Positions 43,533 through 55,944 of a stretch of 64,000 bases of DNA are shown in pieces (within the stretch, counting starts at the first letter, position 1; each line of letters begins with the position of its first letter). The position numbers were made by a program, and so were the translations under genes. Under the pieces are notes generated by a model. It did no database searches, was not told the origin of the DNA, and saw nothing but the letters and a program-made list of their open reading frames with translations. The stretch covers positions 1,719,056-1,783,055 of the forward strand of contig NC_020174.2 of assembly GCF_000224145.3 (NCBI RefSeq), in the 5' to 3' direction. Source of the stretch: Ciona intestinalis (lineage: Eukaryota > Chordata > Ascidiacea > Phlebobranchia > Cionidae).

Positions 43533-46200
43533 ATGGAAGCAAGTGCGAATAAACAGATGCTGGAGAAATCGTTTGGAGGATCATTCAAAGACCTTTTGCA
43601 ATATGTTTCTGATCCCCCTGATGTAAAACCATTGGTCGAATACTTTGTTGACGGGATAATGAAACCAAAAGAAACCGAATGGAAAGGTCACAAAATGTAT
43701 GGACAAGGTTTTAACGCAGATACAATTAAGTGGGTGTACGAAAACTGGACGCCGTGGAAAGATGACGTCATTGTTGCGTCGTTTCCTAAAACAGGTATAG
43801 TATACTGTGGGCAAGTTTGGATATGGTTAGAACCTAAATCCCATACATTTCTTGATCATGTTTATATGTTTTGGTAATTATTGTTTCTTTACCATCAAAT
43901 GCGGGGAGCAAAGAGAATAAAAATACGTCCCATCTTACCCCACTCTACTATATTGACCGTAAAGCCAATTGTAACCTTTTTCACGTTATCATACTAAAGC
44001 TATATAATCCTCTATAGGTACAACATGGGCGAGGCATATTGTTCGCCATCTTTACTACAGAAACGACGAGAATGTAATGGCGATGACCAAAACAATGACG
44101 ATGCCGACTATTTATCTTGAAACGGGCATCCGTAAGTGTATAACATAATGAATGCATATAATGAATATATAATATTATGAATGGAGTGTATAGCTTGTTT
44201 ATCCTCGCGTGGCGGACAGCGACAGTCGTTATAACACGGATGTTTTTTCACATACCTTCTCTCGCTTTATTATGTTTAGCCACAATAATAGCAGCCCCTT
44301 ACTCAAGGCTCTGGGCTGGACAGACGCGCTAATCACTTTACCGCAGCGCGGAATGAGCGTATGACCTCTCTATAAATCGGATATATTGTTTTTAATTGTG
44401 GCAATTTTTGAAGCTTCGAAGTTTGAACTATTGGAAAAACTGCCGTGGAAGAAACGAGTAATGGCTACTCATGTTCCAACGCAACTCCTTGACCTAGAAA
44501 AGATTAAATCTGCTGGAGCCAAAGTAGGATAAATGTTCTATTATATATGAGTGATGTCAATGGACTACTCAATGTACATGGTGCTGCTGTCTTACGGCAA
44601 TATACGCCGAGAGACCGGAATTTTAAGTCAAAATTTGTTCATTGATTTACCACCTTAATTTGATGATATAGTTTCATGGGGTAAGATCGGGTACCGTTAT
44701 CACCTGTATCTCATGTTTCTTAATCGTGTTTTAAAGAATTGATAACGCAATTTCAGGGTCGTATGGCTATACAGTTATAAAATTACAGTAAAACATGTAC
44801 CATTTTACCCGAACTATATATTTTATGTTTACAATAATACTTGAGTTTCGGTTCTATTACTTTTGTAACAACTTTGTACATTTTGAGTTCAGATAATATA
44901 TACGATACGAAACCCAAAAGACCAATTGGTATCATGGTATCACATGACGAACAGCTTTCCTCCTAACCCACACGACATCAAGCGACAGATAGAAATGTAC
45001 CCGAAAGATTGGAATAGTTTCTTTGAGTCAAGTATCTCGGGTATGGTAAACTTTAATCATTGAATGTTGAAGATTATACGAATATAAGGTGCACAAAATG
45101 TAAGTACTTTTTCGGCGAGTATCATCGATTGCCGCCTCGGTTTCATAAATATTTGAGCGTTGTTGTTCAAGACACATAAACTGAGATTGCATTAGGTTTT
45201 CTTTTTTGCTTTGTTGTCATAATTAACTTACAGTTCTGGCACTGATAATCCTTTTGTAAATGGATATAGTATAGTGGGGTAAGATGGGACACTTTTAGCA
45301 CGTAATCCATGAATATCCTGATTGTGATTTGAACAATTAATAACGGTCTATGGAGTCGTGGCGGGGATATAGGGTTTTACAACTTATTGAGTATTTTTCG
45401 TTTACTACCAAATGGGACGAGAAAATAAAATGAAAAGTGAATTCCATCTATAATACCAAATTTGATTATAGGCAAACAACTCCTGGGCAACAAGGAAGGC
45501 GAATGGTACATGGAGAACTTGTTGTCATGGTACCCTCACAGAAATGACGAGAATGTTTTGTTTGTTTATTTCGAAGACCTTATACAGGTGAACATTTGTT
45601 TACTTTTTTTCAGAGCTTGCAATCTAGATAAAACACTAGCAACCACTTATGAGACAATAATCTTTAAGTTTCTCGCGCCAGGACAAATATTTTTAAAAGC
45701 AACGTGTATATATTGTCTCAGGATTCAGAAAAAGAAATCAAAAGAATAGCTGACTTTCTTGGAGTTTCAGTTACTCCTGAAGATGTTTCGTGTATTGCTA
45801 ATGCAACCTCTTTCGTTTCAATGAAACAACAAAGTAGCAGTGGGGAACAAATGATCAACTTTTATCGCAAAGGTAGGGTATTAATTTATTGCTTTACATA
45901 TATAGAACTGTGGGGTAAGATGGGATACTGTTAACATCGAAATCCATTCTGTATTTCTTGATCGTGTTTTAAACAATAGCACTGCTCTTTTTGAGTCGTG
46001 GAGCTGCGGTTACACATTTTTTAAAAGTTTTTTTGTTTGCTACTAAAAACATTAGACTATTTTCCCTATTACATGTTACTCTTTTAGGTAAAGTGGGAGA
46101 TTGGAAAAATCACTTCACTGTCGCACAGTCAGAGAGAATGGACGCATTGGTTAAAGAGAAGTTATCTGGAACTGATATTCAGTTCACCTATGAACTGTAA
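43533..46200 (+). CDS. Cytosolic sulfotransferase (SULT family), tandem copy 2
   Basis: Seven exons (43533-43794, 44018-44131, 44414-44523, 44893-45040, 45472-45587, 45722-45872, 46088-46200) encode 337 residues. Intron positions and phases are the same as in copy 1, and three middle exons have identical lengths (114, 110, 116 nt), so this is a tandem duplicate. Motifs: SFPKTGTTW, MATHVPTQL (catalytic His about 145), RNPKDQLVSWYHM, RKGKVGDWKNHFT. The region after RNPKDQLVSW differs most (NSFPPNPHDIKRQ versus NFPINREGTNLKD). It lies near the substrate side, so substrate preference may differ. The alternative start at 43,401 would add 44 residues. MITE copies sit in introns 1, 3, 4 and 6. Confidence 0.93.
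43797..43951. mobile_element. MITE family 'GGGGTAAGATGGGA', copy 4
   Basis: The left end is diverged (TATAGTATACTGTGGGCAAG). The right end, CCCATCTTACCCCACTCTAC, is intact. It starts almost at the donor of exon 1 of the second sulfotransferase gene. Confidence 0.7.
44193..44255 (+). mobile_element. SINE-related fragment in a sulfotransferase intron
   Basis: GCGTGGCGGACAGCGACAGT and CGTTATAACACGGATGTTTT resemble the TATAACACGG block of the family in reverse orientation. Short and diverged. Confidence 0.35.
44666..44820. mobile_element. MITE family 'GGGGTAAGATGGGA', copy 5
   Basis: CATGGGGTAAGATCGGGTAC at the left and CCATTTTACCCGAACTATAT at the right. In intron 3 of the second sulfotransferase gene. 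Confidence 0.7.
45263..45452. mobile_element. MITE family 'GGGGTAAGATGGGA', copy 6
   Basis: Left end TATAGTGGGGTAAGATGGGA. The interior closely follows copy 2 (CTGATTGTGATTTGAACAAT, GTCTATGGAGTCGTGG). The right terminus is mostly lost. In intron 4 of the second sulfotransferase gene. Confidence 0.75.
45899..46060. mobile_element. MITE family 'GGGGTAAGATGGGA', copy 7 (partial)
   Basis: CTGTGGGGTAAGATGGGATA at the left, then TTGATCGTGTTTTAAACAAT. The right end is degraded. In the last intron of the second sulfotransferase gene. Confidence 0.65.
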
Positions 46201-46762
46201 ATTTTAGAATTACTCAACATATTCGTGTAGTGACCCAATTTAACCCATCTCGTTACCAAGTTAGAAAACATAATTTGTTTTAAATAACAGTTTTTTTTCA
46301 TAAAGCGAAAATATGTCAATGTGAATACACGTTATTACTCATGTGTGACAATACAATTCACTAACAAACAATTTATCGTGCGGCACCGCTGTATCAATGC
46401 ATGTTACATTGCCTAAAGCATGTTACAGCCAGAGAGAAATGAGCTCTAAAAATGGAGACGTGTCGAGAGCGATCGTTTAAAAAAGACATACAATATAACG
46501 TCAAGCACTGACTTATGTAAAAATTCAGAAAAAAATCGCTTGCCAACTATATATTGCTAATAGGACAAAAAAACATGTAGAAAGACAACTATTTGTCCCA
46601 AAATACCTAAATTCAACTGTCTTTACTCCCCATACCCCGCCGCTGTGTGTTTTCTGACGAGCGTCAGTTAGCGGAAAACGAAACAATAACTAATTTGCGC
46701 TCGGGGGCGATATTTGCAAGCTTGATCTTAGCAAAATAAAGTTTCAGCTACAAGCTACTAAA
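46201..46762. other. Spacer upstream of the CARF-Ulp1 gene
   Basis: AT-rich and with no repeat recognised. The promoter of the next gene should lie near its end, where a non-coding exon finishes ...CTACTAAAAT at 46,764. Confidence 0.35.
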
Positions 46763-49700
46763 ATGTAAGTAAGAGCCAAGCACAGGGCTAAGATTCTGCA
46801 GATCTACAACTTACAATTTTATAATTTGTAATTTAGGAATGAAGTTAAAACGGAGACACAAGAAGAAATTAATGACGAAGATGACACGACACATGCAACT
46901 GTTCAGTGGTTTGAATCTTTGGAACTCGCAAAACAGGCGATTAAAGATCATGAAATAGAAACTCTTTGCAAATATAACTTTCTTCGAAGTTCAACTTATG
47001 GTAATATGAAAGTTATGTTGTGTTATAACTATTTATTAATGTTGCCTTATATACTACAGTCAGTATTCTCTGGTTAAAATTTCCAATTCCAATATAATTT
47101 ATTCCGATCTTTAAAAGCACATGCTTTACCTGTTTTCTGTATAAATAATTTGATTCTGCAATTTTAAAAGTGCGATAAAGTTAAAGATGTAATATTAATT
47201 AGTTACAACTAACCATACACATACATAACTTTAGATTCACAACACCGCATACGATGGGATGCAGATTGTATTCCATATGTAATACAACGTTCGTATAAAT
47301 TTGAATGCCAACATGGAAAAAATAGAAACAAAATAAACAACACGAAACGCCAGGTAAATATTACAATCTCCTGAAACGTACAATTTCTTTGTTTTTCGAT
47401 GTATTATAAAATTTCTGTTAATACCTGTTAATTCATTGGATGTAACTTATAGTAGCATCATTACTCCTTAAACCTGGTCTCCTCTGGTTACGATAAGCAT
47501 TCCAACTACTAATCTGCCACACCGCCAATAAAATTATTCCAAATTTACGAAGTTAACAATTATTTAGCCCAAACAAACCAATAGCCCCAAGTCTGCTGTA
47601 GTGATCGTATTTAATTTATTTTACTATTATCCTGATTCCTGACCAATTTGTGTTTTATTTAAATAGATTTCAATTTTAACTACCTTATTTATTTAATTCA
47701 ATATTATTTCACCAGAGTGCGGTCTTTTCTGAGAGAAAGAAAACTTATAATTGTGTAAAAGAATCAATTAAAAAAGATTGTCCAGCTTCTGTAACAATAA
47801 GAGAAGCTTTCAAGTTCCCTAATTTTCAGGTTGGTTTTTGATTATGCAATATATATATATTAGGGATGTGCTGAAGTTGTAAAAGCTCGGGTTCGCCGAG
47901 CGCCGAGCTTCAACGAAAAGCTCGGCACGAGCCCGAGCCCGAGCACCTATGACGTCATCAAGGAGAAAGGCGTACGAGAACGCGTTCATATTCAGTCGAA
48001 AAACGTCGCTAATTTAAATATTACAGAGCACGTGGTTTGCGGTTAAAAAGACGTCTCGTTTCGTAATTTCCAATAAAAATTATTTAATTAAAAAGTATTT
48101 ATAACTTTTGCAGCCAGTGGTGCAACTAGCGCGTTCAAAAGGGGTCTGTCATACAGATAAAAAACAACGTTATCTCTAAAGCGAAATAAACGCTTTAGAT
48201 ATTGGTTTTGCACACTAATCTTTTTATTCTACTTTATGCGGTAAATTGGGACCAATATTACATTATTTATACTTAATTAGAAACGTCTTTTTAATAAATG
48301 AAACATTGGTGTAAGTTTTACGCATGTCCATCGTGGATAATCTAACGATTATTTATGCCAGAATAACTTTAATAAACCATTACGATTGTTACATTACAAA
48401 CGAGATTGTTATAAAACAATCGTGTTTTATTCGCTTCCATACGATCTGTAGTTTGTGTATAATTTTTGTTTCTGATGATTAGTTTAAATGCAGGTAAATC
48501 GCGATTAGGTAAATTTTAATTGATACAAATATAAGAGCGAAGAGCGATGATATCAGTAAATTGGAACCAACAGAGATTGCAATATGATATTACATAGTAT
48601 CGTCCCGGTCGAGCTTGGACAGAGNNNNNNNNNNNNNNNNNNNNNNNNNNNNNNNNNNNNNNNNNNNNNNNNNNNNNNNNNNNNNNNNNNNNNNNNNNNN
48701 NNNNNNNNNNNNNNNNNNNNNNNNNNNNNNNNNNNNNNNNNNNNNNNNNNNNNNNNNNNNNNNNNNNNNNNNNNNNNNNNNNNNNNNNNNNNNNNNNNNN
48801 NNNNNNNNNNNNNNNNNNNNNNNNNNNNNNNNNNNNNNNNNNNNNNNNNNNNNNNNNNNNNNNNNNNNNNNNNAGAACAAGTGATGTAACAATTAAATGA
48901 AACATGTTCCAATTCCCAGCGAAAGAAAGTAATATTGAATGCAACGCCTGTTTTAGCACTTTCTGTCTGGGTGCGTGTTTGCGGAAAAGGGTCTGTCATT
49001 ACAACAAAACAGCCCCCATGGTTTGCAGCAGTTTATTTATTTCATTATAAAAAAGTTTAAGAGTTATTAGCTTTTTATTTAAAATCAGATACAGGAACAT
49101 TGCGCGCTCGTGTAATTTGACACCGGCTGTAATTCCATACGGGCAATTTCACTAACGTTGCGATTCGTTACTTGCGAAAGAGCAAATTCACAACGAACGA
49201 AAAATAATTAAAAAGGAAGCTACGCTGACTGTTCTCGTTATCTTCTCTTAGTAGCTTCACTTTTTTTCATTTTCAGTATTTTCGCTCTCGCGTGCAACAT
49301 TATAGCAATAGCATATGAGGCTCGGCGCTCGGCCCAGATTTCAGCCGAGCGCCGAGCGTCAAAAAAGGAGACGCTCGGGCACGAGCTTTTGAGTTCGGGC
49401 TCGGCTCGGCACATCCCTAATATATATATATATATATATATAATATATTAAGTTCATTGTTATAAAACCCACATGCCCAAAATTTAAACTTCTCCACTAC
49501 TATTGGTAACATACTTTTAGCTTTGGTCAGTATTTTTAGTCGCAATGTAAAAATCACATAATTTCACTTAATGATATTACTAAAAATAATAATAAAAAAA
49601 ATATTACTAAAAATAATAATAAATAGGTGTTTAATCCAACTTTACGTAAGAAACGAGTAAAGTCCAAGTGTTTACGTCGAGCTATGCAACTTAATCAACC

Positions 49701-51583
49701 ATTAGATAAAGTTAATGGATGTTATGTTAAGTTCCCAACTAACAGTGAACACCAAGGACATGCATTGGGTGAAGTAAGTTTTATCTGTTTGATTTTATAT
49801 AACAGTTTAAAGCCTGGTGTAGTGACAACTAATAGTTTTAAATATATTATTACTTGCCAAATGAATAATTGTATGTAGGCTAAATATTATTGTGCTAATT
49901 GTATTAAAGTATGTATTTAATTTTTATTAAAGCTATAATAGTTTCGGGTTTGTTATAGAGGAGAAAACTTTCGTAAACTAAAGTCATATTAATGTTTTAT
50001 TTTAGTCTGCAGGTAGTATGCAGCAAATGGATGCAGCAGTCATCAATAGAATTAAAATGTTGGTTGCCCAAGGAGTAAAATCTATACCACTAATTAAAGA
50101 GAATTTAAAAAAGTTTGTATTAGAAGAACTCTTTAAGGATAAACCACCTCCTGCATTGACCAATAGAAGATTTTTCCCAACAGATAAAAACATTAGAAAC
50201 CATTGTTATTCCGCCGCTGTGAGGCTTGGTAAACAGTCAATACCAGATGATGAGTTTTTGCTTGAAACAGTTAAACCCGATATTTATAACAATAATATGG
50301 TCAATATTATTATTGAGTCAACAGAAGTTGTTGATACAAATCAAACTGCCCGCTTATTGGAGTTAGTTGACTTAATAAAAGATGCCATACATGGTGTTAC
50401 TTCAGTGGATACTTTGGTTCAAGCAGAGGTTTTGTTGCAGCAAACATTACAACTTGTTCAAAGTTCCCATGAGAACACTGAAAGTACTTTATGCAACCAA
50501 ACTGGTTCATTAAACAAGAAAAGAAAACTTCCAACTGACACTGAAAGTACTAATGATCAACAACTAAAACGTCGGAGGAGTGAAACTATTTTGAGAAATC
50601 GTTCAGATGAAGACAGATTACAGCAACCACTTGATATTCAAACAACATCCAGTGAATCTGGGAATGCAATTGTTCCTTATGTCATTGGTGGAAGTATTGA
50701 ACATACCATGGAAGGTACATCTCTATCAAAAGTTTTGCTGGATATTAAAGTCAGTGATCCAAGCCAAGAATTATTAAAGATAGGACCTTATACAATTACA
50801 TATGGACAATTGTTAACATTGGAATCAGAGTTGAGTATAACAGAATATGAATCTGCATTAGCGCATGATCATCACCTTACTATTGGATGGTTATCTGATG
50901 CCATTATCAACAGTTACTTATGGCAGTTATGTTCAAGTTATGATCATGTGATATATGCTGATACAAATATTGCTGAGGTTATGAAACATGGTGGGTCCAT
51001 TGGTCAGTTATGGCAAAATGGTAATTTGAATGACAAAGCTTTGGCTTTTATTCCATGGAACCCTAGAGGTTTACATTGGGTTTTACTTGTGATTGACATC
51101 AAACAACACAAACTTTTATATTTGGATCCAAATCAATCTGATGATAATAATAGAAACAAGGATATGTATAAAGCAAAGTCTGTTATTGAAAAATCATTAA
51201 TGAACAAATTCAACTTCTCTTTGTCTTCAATTGCCACAAATTCGAACAAAACTTCTCAAAATGATAATTTTAACTGCGGTGTGTACATATGCATGTATGC
51301 CCTATGGTTAACAAAGGGAATGAATCTAATACAACCTAATAAACCACATTTATATCGAAGACAAATATTCAACACTATAATCGGACATTGTTCACTTAGT
51401 GTTGAAAACAAAGACATTTGTAAAGTTTGTCAATTTGATGTTAAAGATAACATCAGCACTGCTTTAGAATGGGTTCAATGTTTTGCATGTAAACAATGGT
51501 ATCATAGTCGTTGTGTTGGTCTGAGTGATGATCAAGTACTTTGTAATTTCAATTTTGTTTGCCCTGAAATATGTTACTGTTGA
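46763..51583 (+). CDS. CARF/ALS2CR8-like DNA-binding region fused to a Ulp1-type (C48) protease and a zinc finger
   Basis: Exons 46763-46764, 46837-47000, 47235-47353, 47716-47829, 49627-49773 and 50006-51583 give 707 residues. The AUG is split: AT ends exon 1 and G opens exon 2 (MNEVKTETQEEIN). Residues 20-250 resemble the calcium-responsive transcription factor domain: WFESLELAKQAIKDHE, IRWDADCIPYVIQRSYKFEC, CPASVTIREAFKFPNF, KLPT-like VKFPTNSEHQGHA, INRIKMLVAQGVKSI, NRRFFPTDKNIRNH. Residues 420-620 form a Ulp1-like protease with His in GLHWVLLVID (539), Asp in LYLDPNQ, Gln in TSQND and Cys in FNCGVYICMYA (605). The last 55 residues form a PHD-like finger (CKVC, CFACKQWYHSRC, CPEICYC). It may be a domesticated transposase-derived regulator with deSUMOylase-like activity; that is inference. 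Confidence 0.78.
47861..49419. mobile_element. hAT-like non-autonomous element in an intron of the CARF-Ulp1 gene
   Basis: It begins TAGGGATGTGCTGAAG and ends CTCGGCACATCCCTA. ATATATAT on both sides could be an 8-bp target duplication, but the flanks are TA repeats, so this is uncertain. GC-rich arms with repeated GCTCGG/CCGAGC motifs form long subterminal inverted repeats. The length is about 1.56 kb including the gap. No transposase is visible. The TIR and TSD size fit hAT. Confidence 0.7.
48625..48873. other. Assembly gap (249 N)
   Basis: The run of N lies inside the hAT-like element, probably where its inverted arms or repeats broke the assembly. Open frames across it are artefacts. Confidence 1.
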
Positions 51584-52379
51584 AATTCTATTTGTATCAA
51601 ATAAAAGCAAAAGTAGTGAAATAGGGTGTCTGCATGTTTAGACTGAAATCAATGTATTAAACCATGTACACAGTGCACCCGCAATAGTTTTTGTACAAAC
51701 ACAAATATTTAAGAAGACATTAGATATGGTTCAAGCGGTTTGTGATATTTACATAAGCATAATTTTCAAGCAGTTTGTAATATTTACAAATTTATTCAGT
51801 GTGTATTAAGTCATGCAGCCTTTGGGGTAAAGGCATAATACACCAGACATATTATATCACAACTAAACATTAATTTAATAAGATTATTAGTATAGAAACA
51901 TAATATAATATCAGCCTATGTACTTACCAGTCACTACTAAAATGCAGTTAATTTCTTTTAATTCAATAATGAGTCCAGCTGTTATCATAGTGAGGTCATT
52001 TGATTTTAAAAATTGGAACAAAAGTGTTTCTATTACTTTGATTCAATAACAAAAATCTAGCCTGTCTGTATGGGTGTAGGACCTCATAACGGTCTGATAC
52101 AGTGTAAGCTTTATATGGAAGAAAAGTTTGCATCAGTTAAAGATTCAAGGAGGCACATGGATAAATAATATCAAAACATGTATAAAAACTTTGTTTTTAT
52201 TTTGTAAAACAATAGAAACTTTTGGTAGTAACGTGCTTCTGGGTAAAGAAAAAATAGTAAGCAATTGATTATCACTTAAATCAAGACAACTACAATAATA
52301 CCAAAGTTAACACGTCGAACATTGTTAACATACTAAGTTTGAGGTAGTGCTGGAATTTTTAACATCAAAACGACAAACT
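51584..52379. other. Spacer between the two convergent CARF-Ulp1 copies
   Basis: About 0.8 kb, AT-rich. AATAAA at 51,599-51,604 gives the plus-strand gene a very short 3' UTR. No other feature is recognised. Confidence 0.5.
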
Positions 52380-53116
52380 TTACAAATGTCTTTTGTTTTT
52401 AATACCAAGTGAGCAATGTCTAATTATAGTGTTGAATATTTGCCTTCGATATAAATGTGGTTTATTAGGTTGTATTAGATTCATTCCTTTTGTTAACCAT
52501 AGGGCATACATGCATATGTACACACCACAGCCAAAATCATCGGTCTGGGAAGTTTTGCACAAATTTGTGGCAATTGAAGACAAAGAGAAGTTAAATTTGT
52601 TCCTTAATGATTTTCCAATAACAGATTTTGCTTTATACATATTCTTGTTTTTATTATTATCATCAGATTGATTTGGATCCAAATACAAAAGTTTGTGTTG
52701 TTTTATGTCAATCACAAGTAAAACCCAATGTAAACCTCTAGGGTTCCATGGAATAAAAGCCAAAGCTTTGTCATTCAAATTACCATTTTGCCATAACTGA
52801 CTAACGGACCCACCATGTTTCATAACCTCAGCAATATTTGTATCAGCATATATCACATGATCATAACTTGAACATAACTGCCATAAGTAACTGTTAATAA
52901 TGGCATCAGATAACCATCCAAAAGTAAGGTGATGATCATGCGCTGATGCAGATTCATATTCTGTTATACTCAACTCTGATTCCAATGTTAACAATTGTCC
53001 ATATGTAATTGTATAAGGTCCTATCTTTAATAATTCTTGGTTTGGATCACTGACTTTAATATCCAGCACAACTTTTGATAGAGATGTACCTTGCATAGTA
53101 TGTTCAATACTTTCAC

Positions 53117-53225
53117 CAATGACATAAGGAACAATTGCATTCCCAGAATCACTACCAATGACATGAACAATTGCATTCCCAGAATCACTACCAATGACAT
53201 GAACAATTGCATTCCCAGAATCACT
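53117..53225 (-). repeat. Tandem 36-bp repeat coding for 12 residues
   Basis: The unit coding for GSDSGNAIVHVI is repeated about three times in the paralogue, where the plus-strand gene has a single unit (ESGNAIVPYVIGG at 50,660-50,700). The last unit reads IVPYVIG in both, so the array expanded after the duplication. Confidence 0.85.
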
Positions 53226-55726
53226 GGATGTTGTTTGAATATCAAGTGGTTGCTGTAATCTGTCTTCATCTGAATGATTTCTCAAAATAGTTTCACTCCT
53301 GCGACGTTTTAGTTGTTGATCATTAGTACTTTCAGTGTCAGTTGGAAGTTTTCTTTTCTTGTTTAATGAACTAGTTTGGTTGCTTAAAGTACTTTCAGTG
53401 TTCTCATCGGAACTTTGAACAAGTTGTAATGTTTGCTGCAACAAAACCTCTGCTTGAACTAAAGTATCCACTAAAGTAACATCATGTATGGCATCTTTTA
53501 TTAAGTCAACTAACTCGAATAAGCGGGCAGTTTGATTTGTGGCAATCACTCCCGTTGTGTTATTGCTTACATTGAGCAAATCAGACATGACCGGTTCAAG
53601 CACAAAATCCTCTTTAAGTATTACTTGTTTTTCAAGTTTCACAGCAACAGAGTAACATTTTCTGATGATTTTAAGGTTGGGAAATATCTTCTATTGGTCA
53701 GTGCAGGAGGTGGTTTACCCTTAAAAAGTTCTTCTAACACAAACTTTTTAAAATTTTCCTTAATTAGTGGTACGGATTTCTCTCCTTGAGCGACCAACAT
53801 ATTAATTCTGTTGATGACTGCTGCATCTAATTGTTCCACGTTACCTGCAGACTAAGACAAAACATTGATATAATTTGAATTTATAGTTATAAACCAAGAG
53901 TTTAACATAACATGCACTAACCTTCTCTAATGCTGGAGTACGTTGTACAGTTTGGCGTAAACCTTTATTTCTAATTTGTTTCTTAAATAAACGTGGATTG
54001 ATCACCTGTGGTCAATGAAAAAACATAATTGGTAGGTTTTCAATTAGAAACAAATAAAAAAACTTTTCTACCTCTCCAAATGTATGACCACTGACCAGTG
54101 AGCATTTCAGTCTTCGGTAAAGATACTTTAATAAGTAATTCACTAACAAGGCTACTTGCACCAATTTTTAGACCCTCACGGATTATATGACATTTCTTCC
54201 CTTTTTGATTTGCATCTTGTTGAAGCAACTGTAGAAGTAAAAACTTGAATCATTGTTTTAGTTTTTCAACAGAAAATGACAAAATAGGTTTACCTTGTGT
54301 TCAAAAACATCATAATGTACTGAAAGTTTGTGTCCCAAAGTATTTCTGATTTCAAGAGATCTACAATTCTATTTACATGAAACATAAAAAGTAAACTAAT
54401 GCAGCAACTTCAAGTTCTCACCTTTTTTTCTATCAGCATACAAAACAAACTTTGTAAGAGTGTCAGTTTCGAATTGTTTTATACATTTTTCAAGTTCCCC
54501 CACAGAGTGACACACTAGGTATAGGAATAATGTTTGTGAGAAATATGGTACAAAACTTTTTTTTTTATTGTTCTTACAATTTAAATAAGGCATTTAAAAT
54601 GTAACTTTCAAACCATAACTTTGTTCAATAAAAAACCAGCATCAGATTCCAAAAGGAGGCATTTTACTTACACAAAGGTTAAAGGTCACTGGTTTTTACT
54701 TTATTAAGGCTAAAACACTAAGTTGTTTGCTTGTTATCTTACGTCCTATAAGTCCTGGTCTTATAAATCTAGTCCTAGCTATATATTTACGATCACCTTT
54801 TCCATCTCAGAACTCTTACTTGAAGTTTGATTGGGATTTCACCTAAAACACATGGCTATTAAATCTTACAATGTATACATTTTTTAATTAAAACATACAA
54901 ATCGGAAATTACCCATACCTGCTTATAATGTGCAGCATGAAAAACTGGATGTTTTATTAAGTAAACAGTCTCATGAACAATTGGCATTTGCAGGGAAATA
55001 GCATCCCGTAAACCAATACTTGCTCTGTCTTTGATACTTTTCGTCACTCTGCCATTCAACTGATGTACCAAAGAAGATTTAAGTGCAAAATAGTAATTAC
55101 AAATACGGTTCATTGTTCGATAAACTTGTCAGCCAAATCTGTTTTTCACCAATAGGTTGTTCTAGGTTAATACACAGCAACGTAAGTTTTAATGTGGTTA
55201 ATTCAGCTATGGTAAACCAACCTTGTGGTGTGGGGATTTTTCTACTTTTAACATCGGTATCAATGCATTCGTATCACTTGATCCCCCAGTTTAAACGTTT
55301 CTTTCTCAACAGTAAAGTATGGTATGTTTGATTCATCACAATATACTTTTTTTTTCCAACTAACTGCAATAATTATTCTGTTTTAATTTGACTTTTTTAG
55401 GTTTTTCTTAACCACAATTATACAAACAAACATATAATGGCACAAAATCAATAAAGATATAAAAGGTACCAGCATGATTTTATTTTTAATATTTGGTCTT
55501 ACTATATTTGTTTGAACGACAGTTTAGCAACTTTAATCCCAACGAGTCTGCAGTAACCCACATAAACATTTTGGCTTCTTCGTGCGAATTAAACCACTGA
55601 AAATAATAATATGAACAATGTTAAATATATGAGAATATTACATGGCCATTACTGGAGAAGCAACCATGGACTTTTGCTAGTTGTTACCGACCACATTTTT
55701 TTTCAAAATGTATAGTAAAAAATAGC

Positions 55727-55893
55727 AATAGTAGAGTAGGGAGAGAGGAACACCTTTACCCCATAATATCCAAATATCCTAATTGTCTTTTTCAATTAAC
55801 AGCAGATTATGTGATTCATAAGGATACGGTTTTAAAATTATTTTCCTGATCTTGTTTACTTCAAAATGTCCCATCTTGCCCCACCTTACTATG
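55727..55893. mobile_element. MITE family 'GGGGTAAGATGGGA', copy 8
   Basis: AGTAGAGTAGGGAGAGAGGA at the left and GTCCCATCTTGCCCCACCTT at the right. In the same intron of the minus-strand paralogue as the 515-bp element. Confidence 0.75.
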
Positions 55894-55944
55894 ATTAGTT
55901 TGTATTTCAGATTTTACATTTGTCTTGCAAACAAACAAAACTCA

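Noticed and set aside
48516-48999. Open frames of about 100-150 residues around 48.6-48.9 kb
   Set aside because: They span the run of N and exist only because unknown bases contain no stops.
52380-53851. Ulp1-like protease as a sign of a Polinton or adenovirus-type element
   Set aside because: No polymerase, integrase, capsid or packaging gene lies near. The protease is fused to CARF-like and zinc-finger parts in a spliced gene. I therefore treat it as a cellular family.
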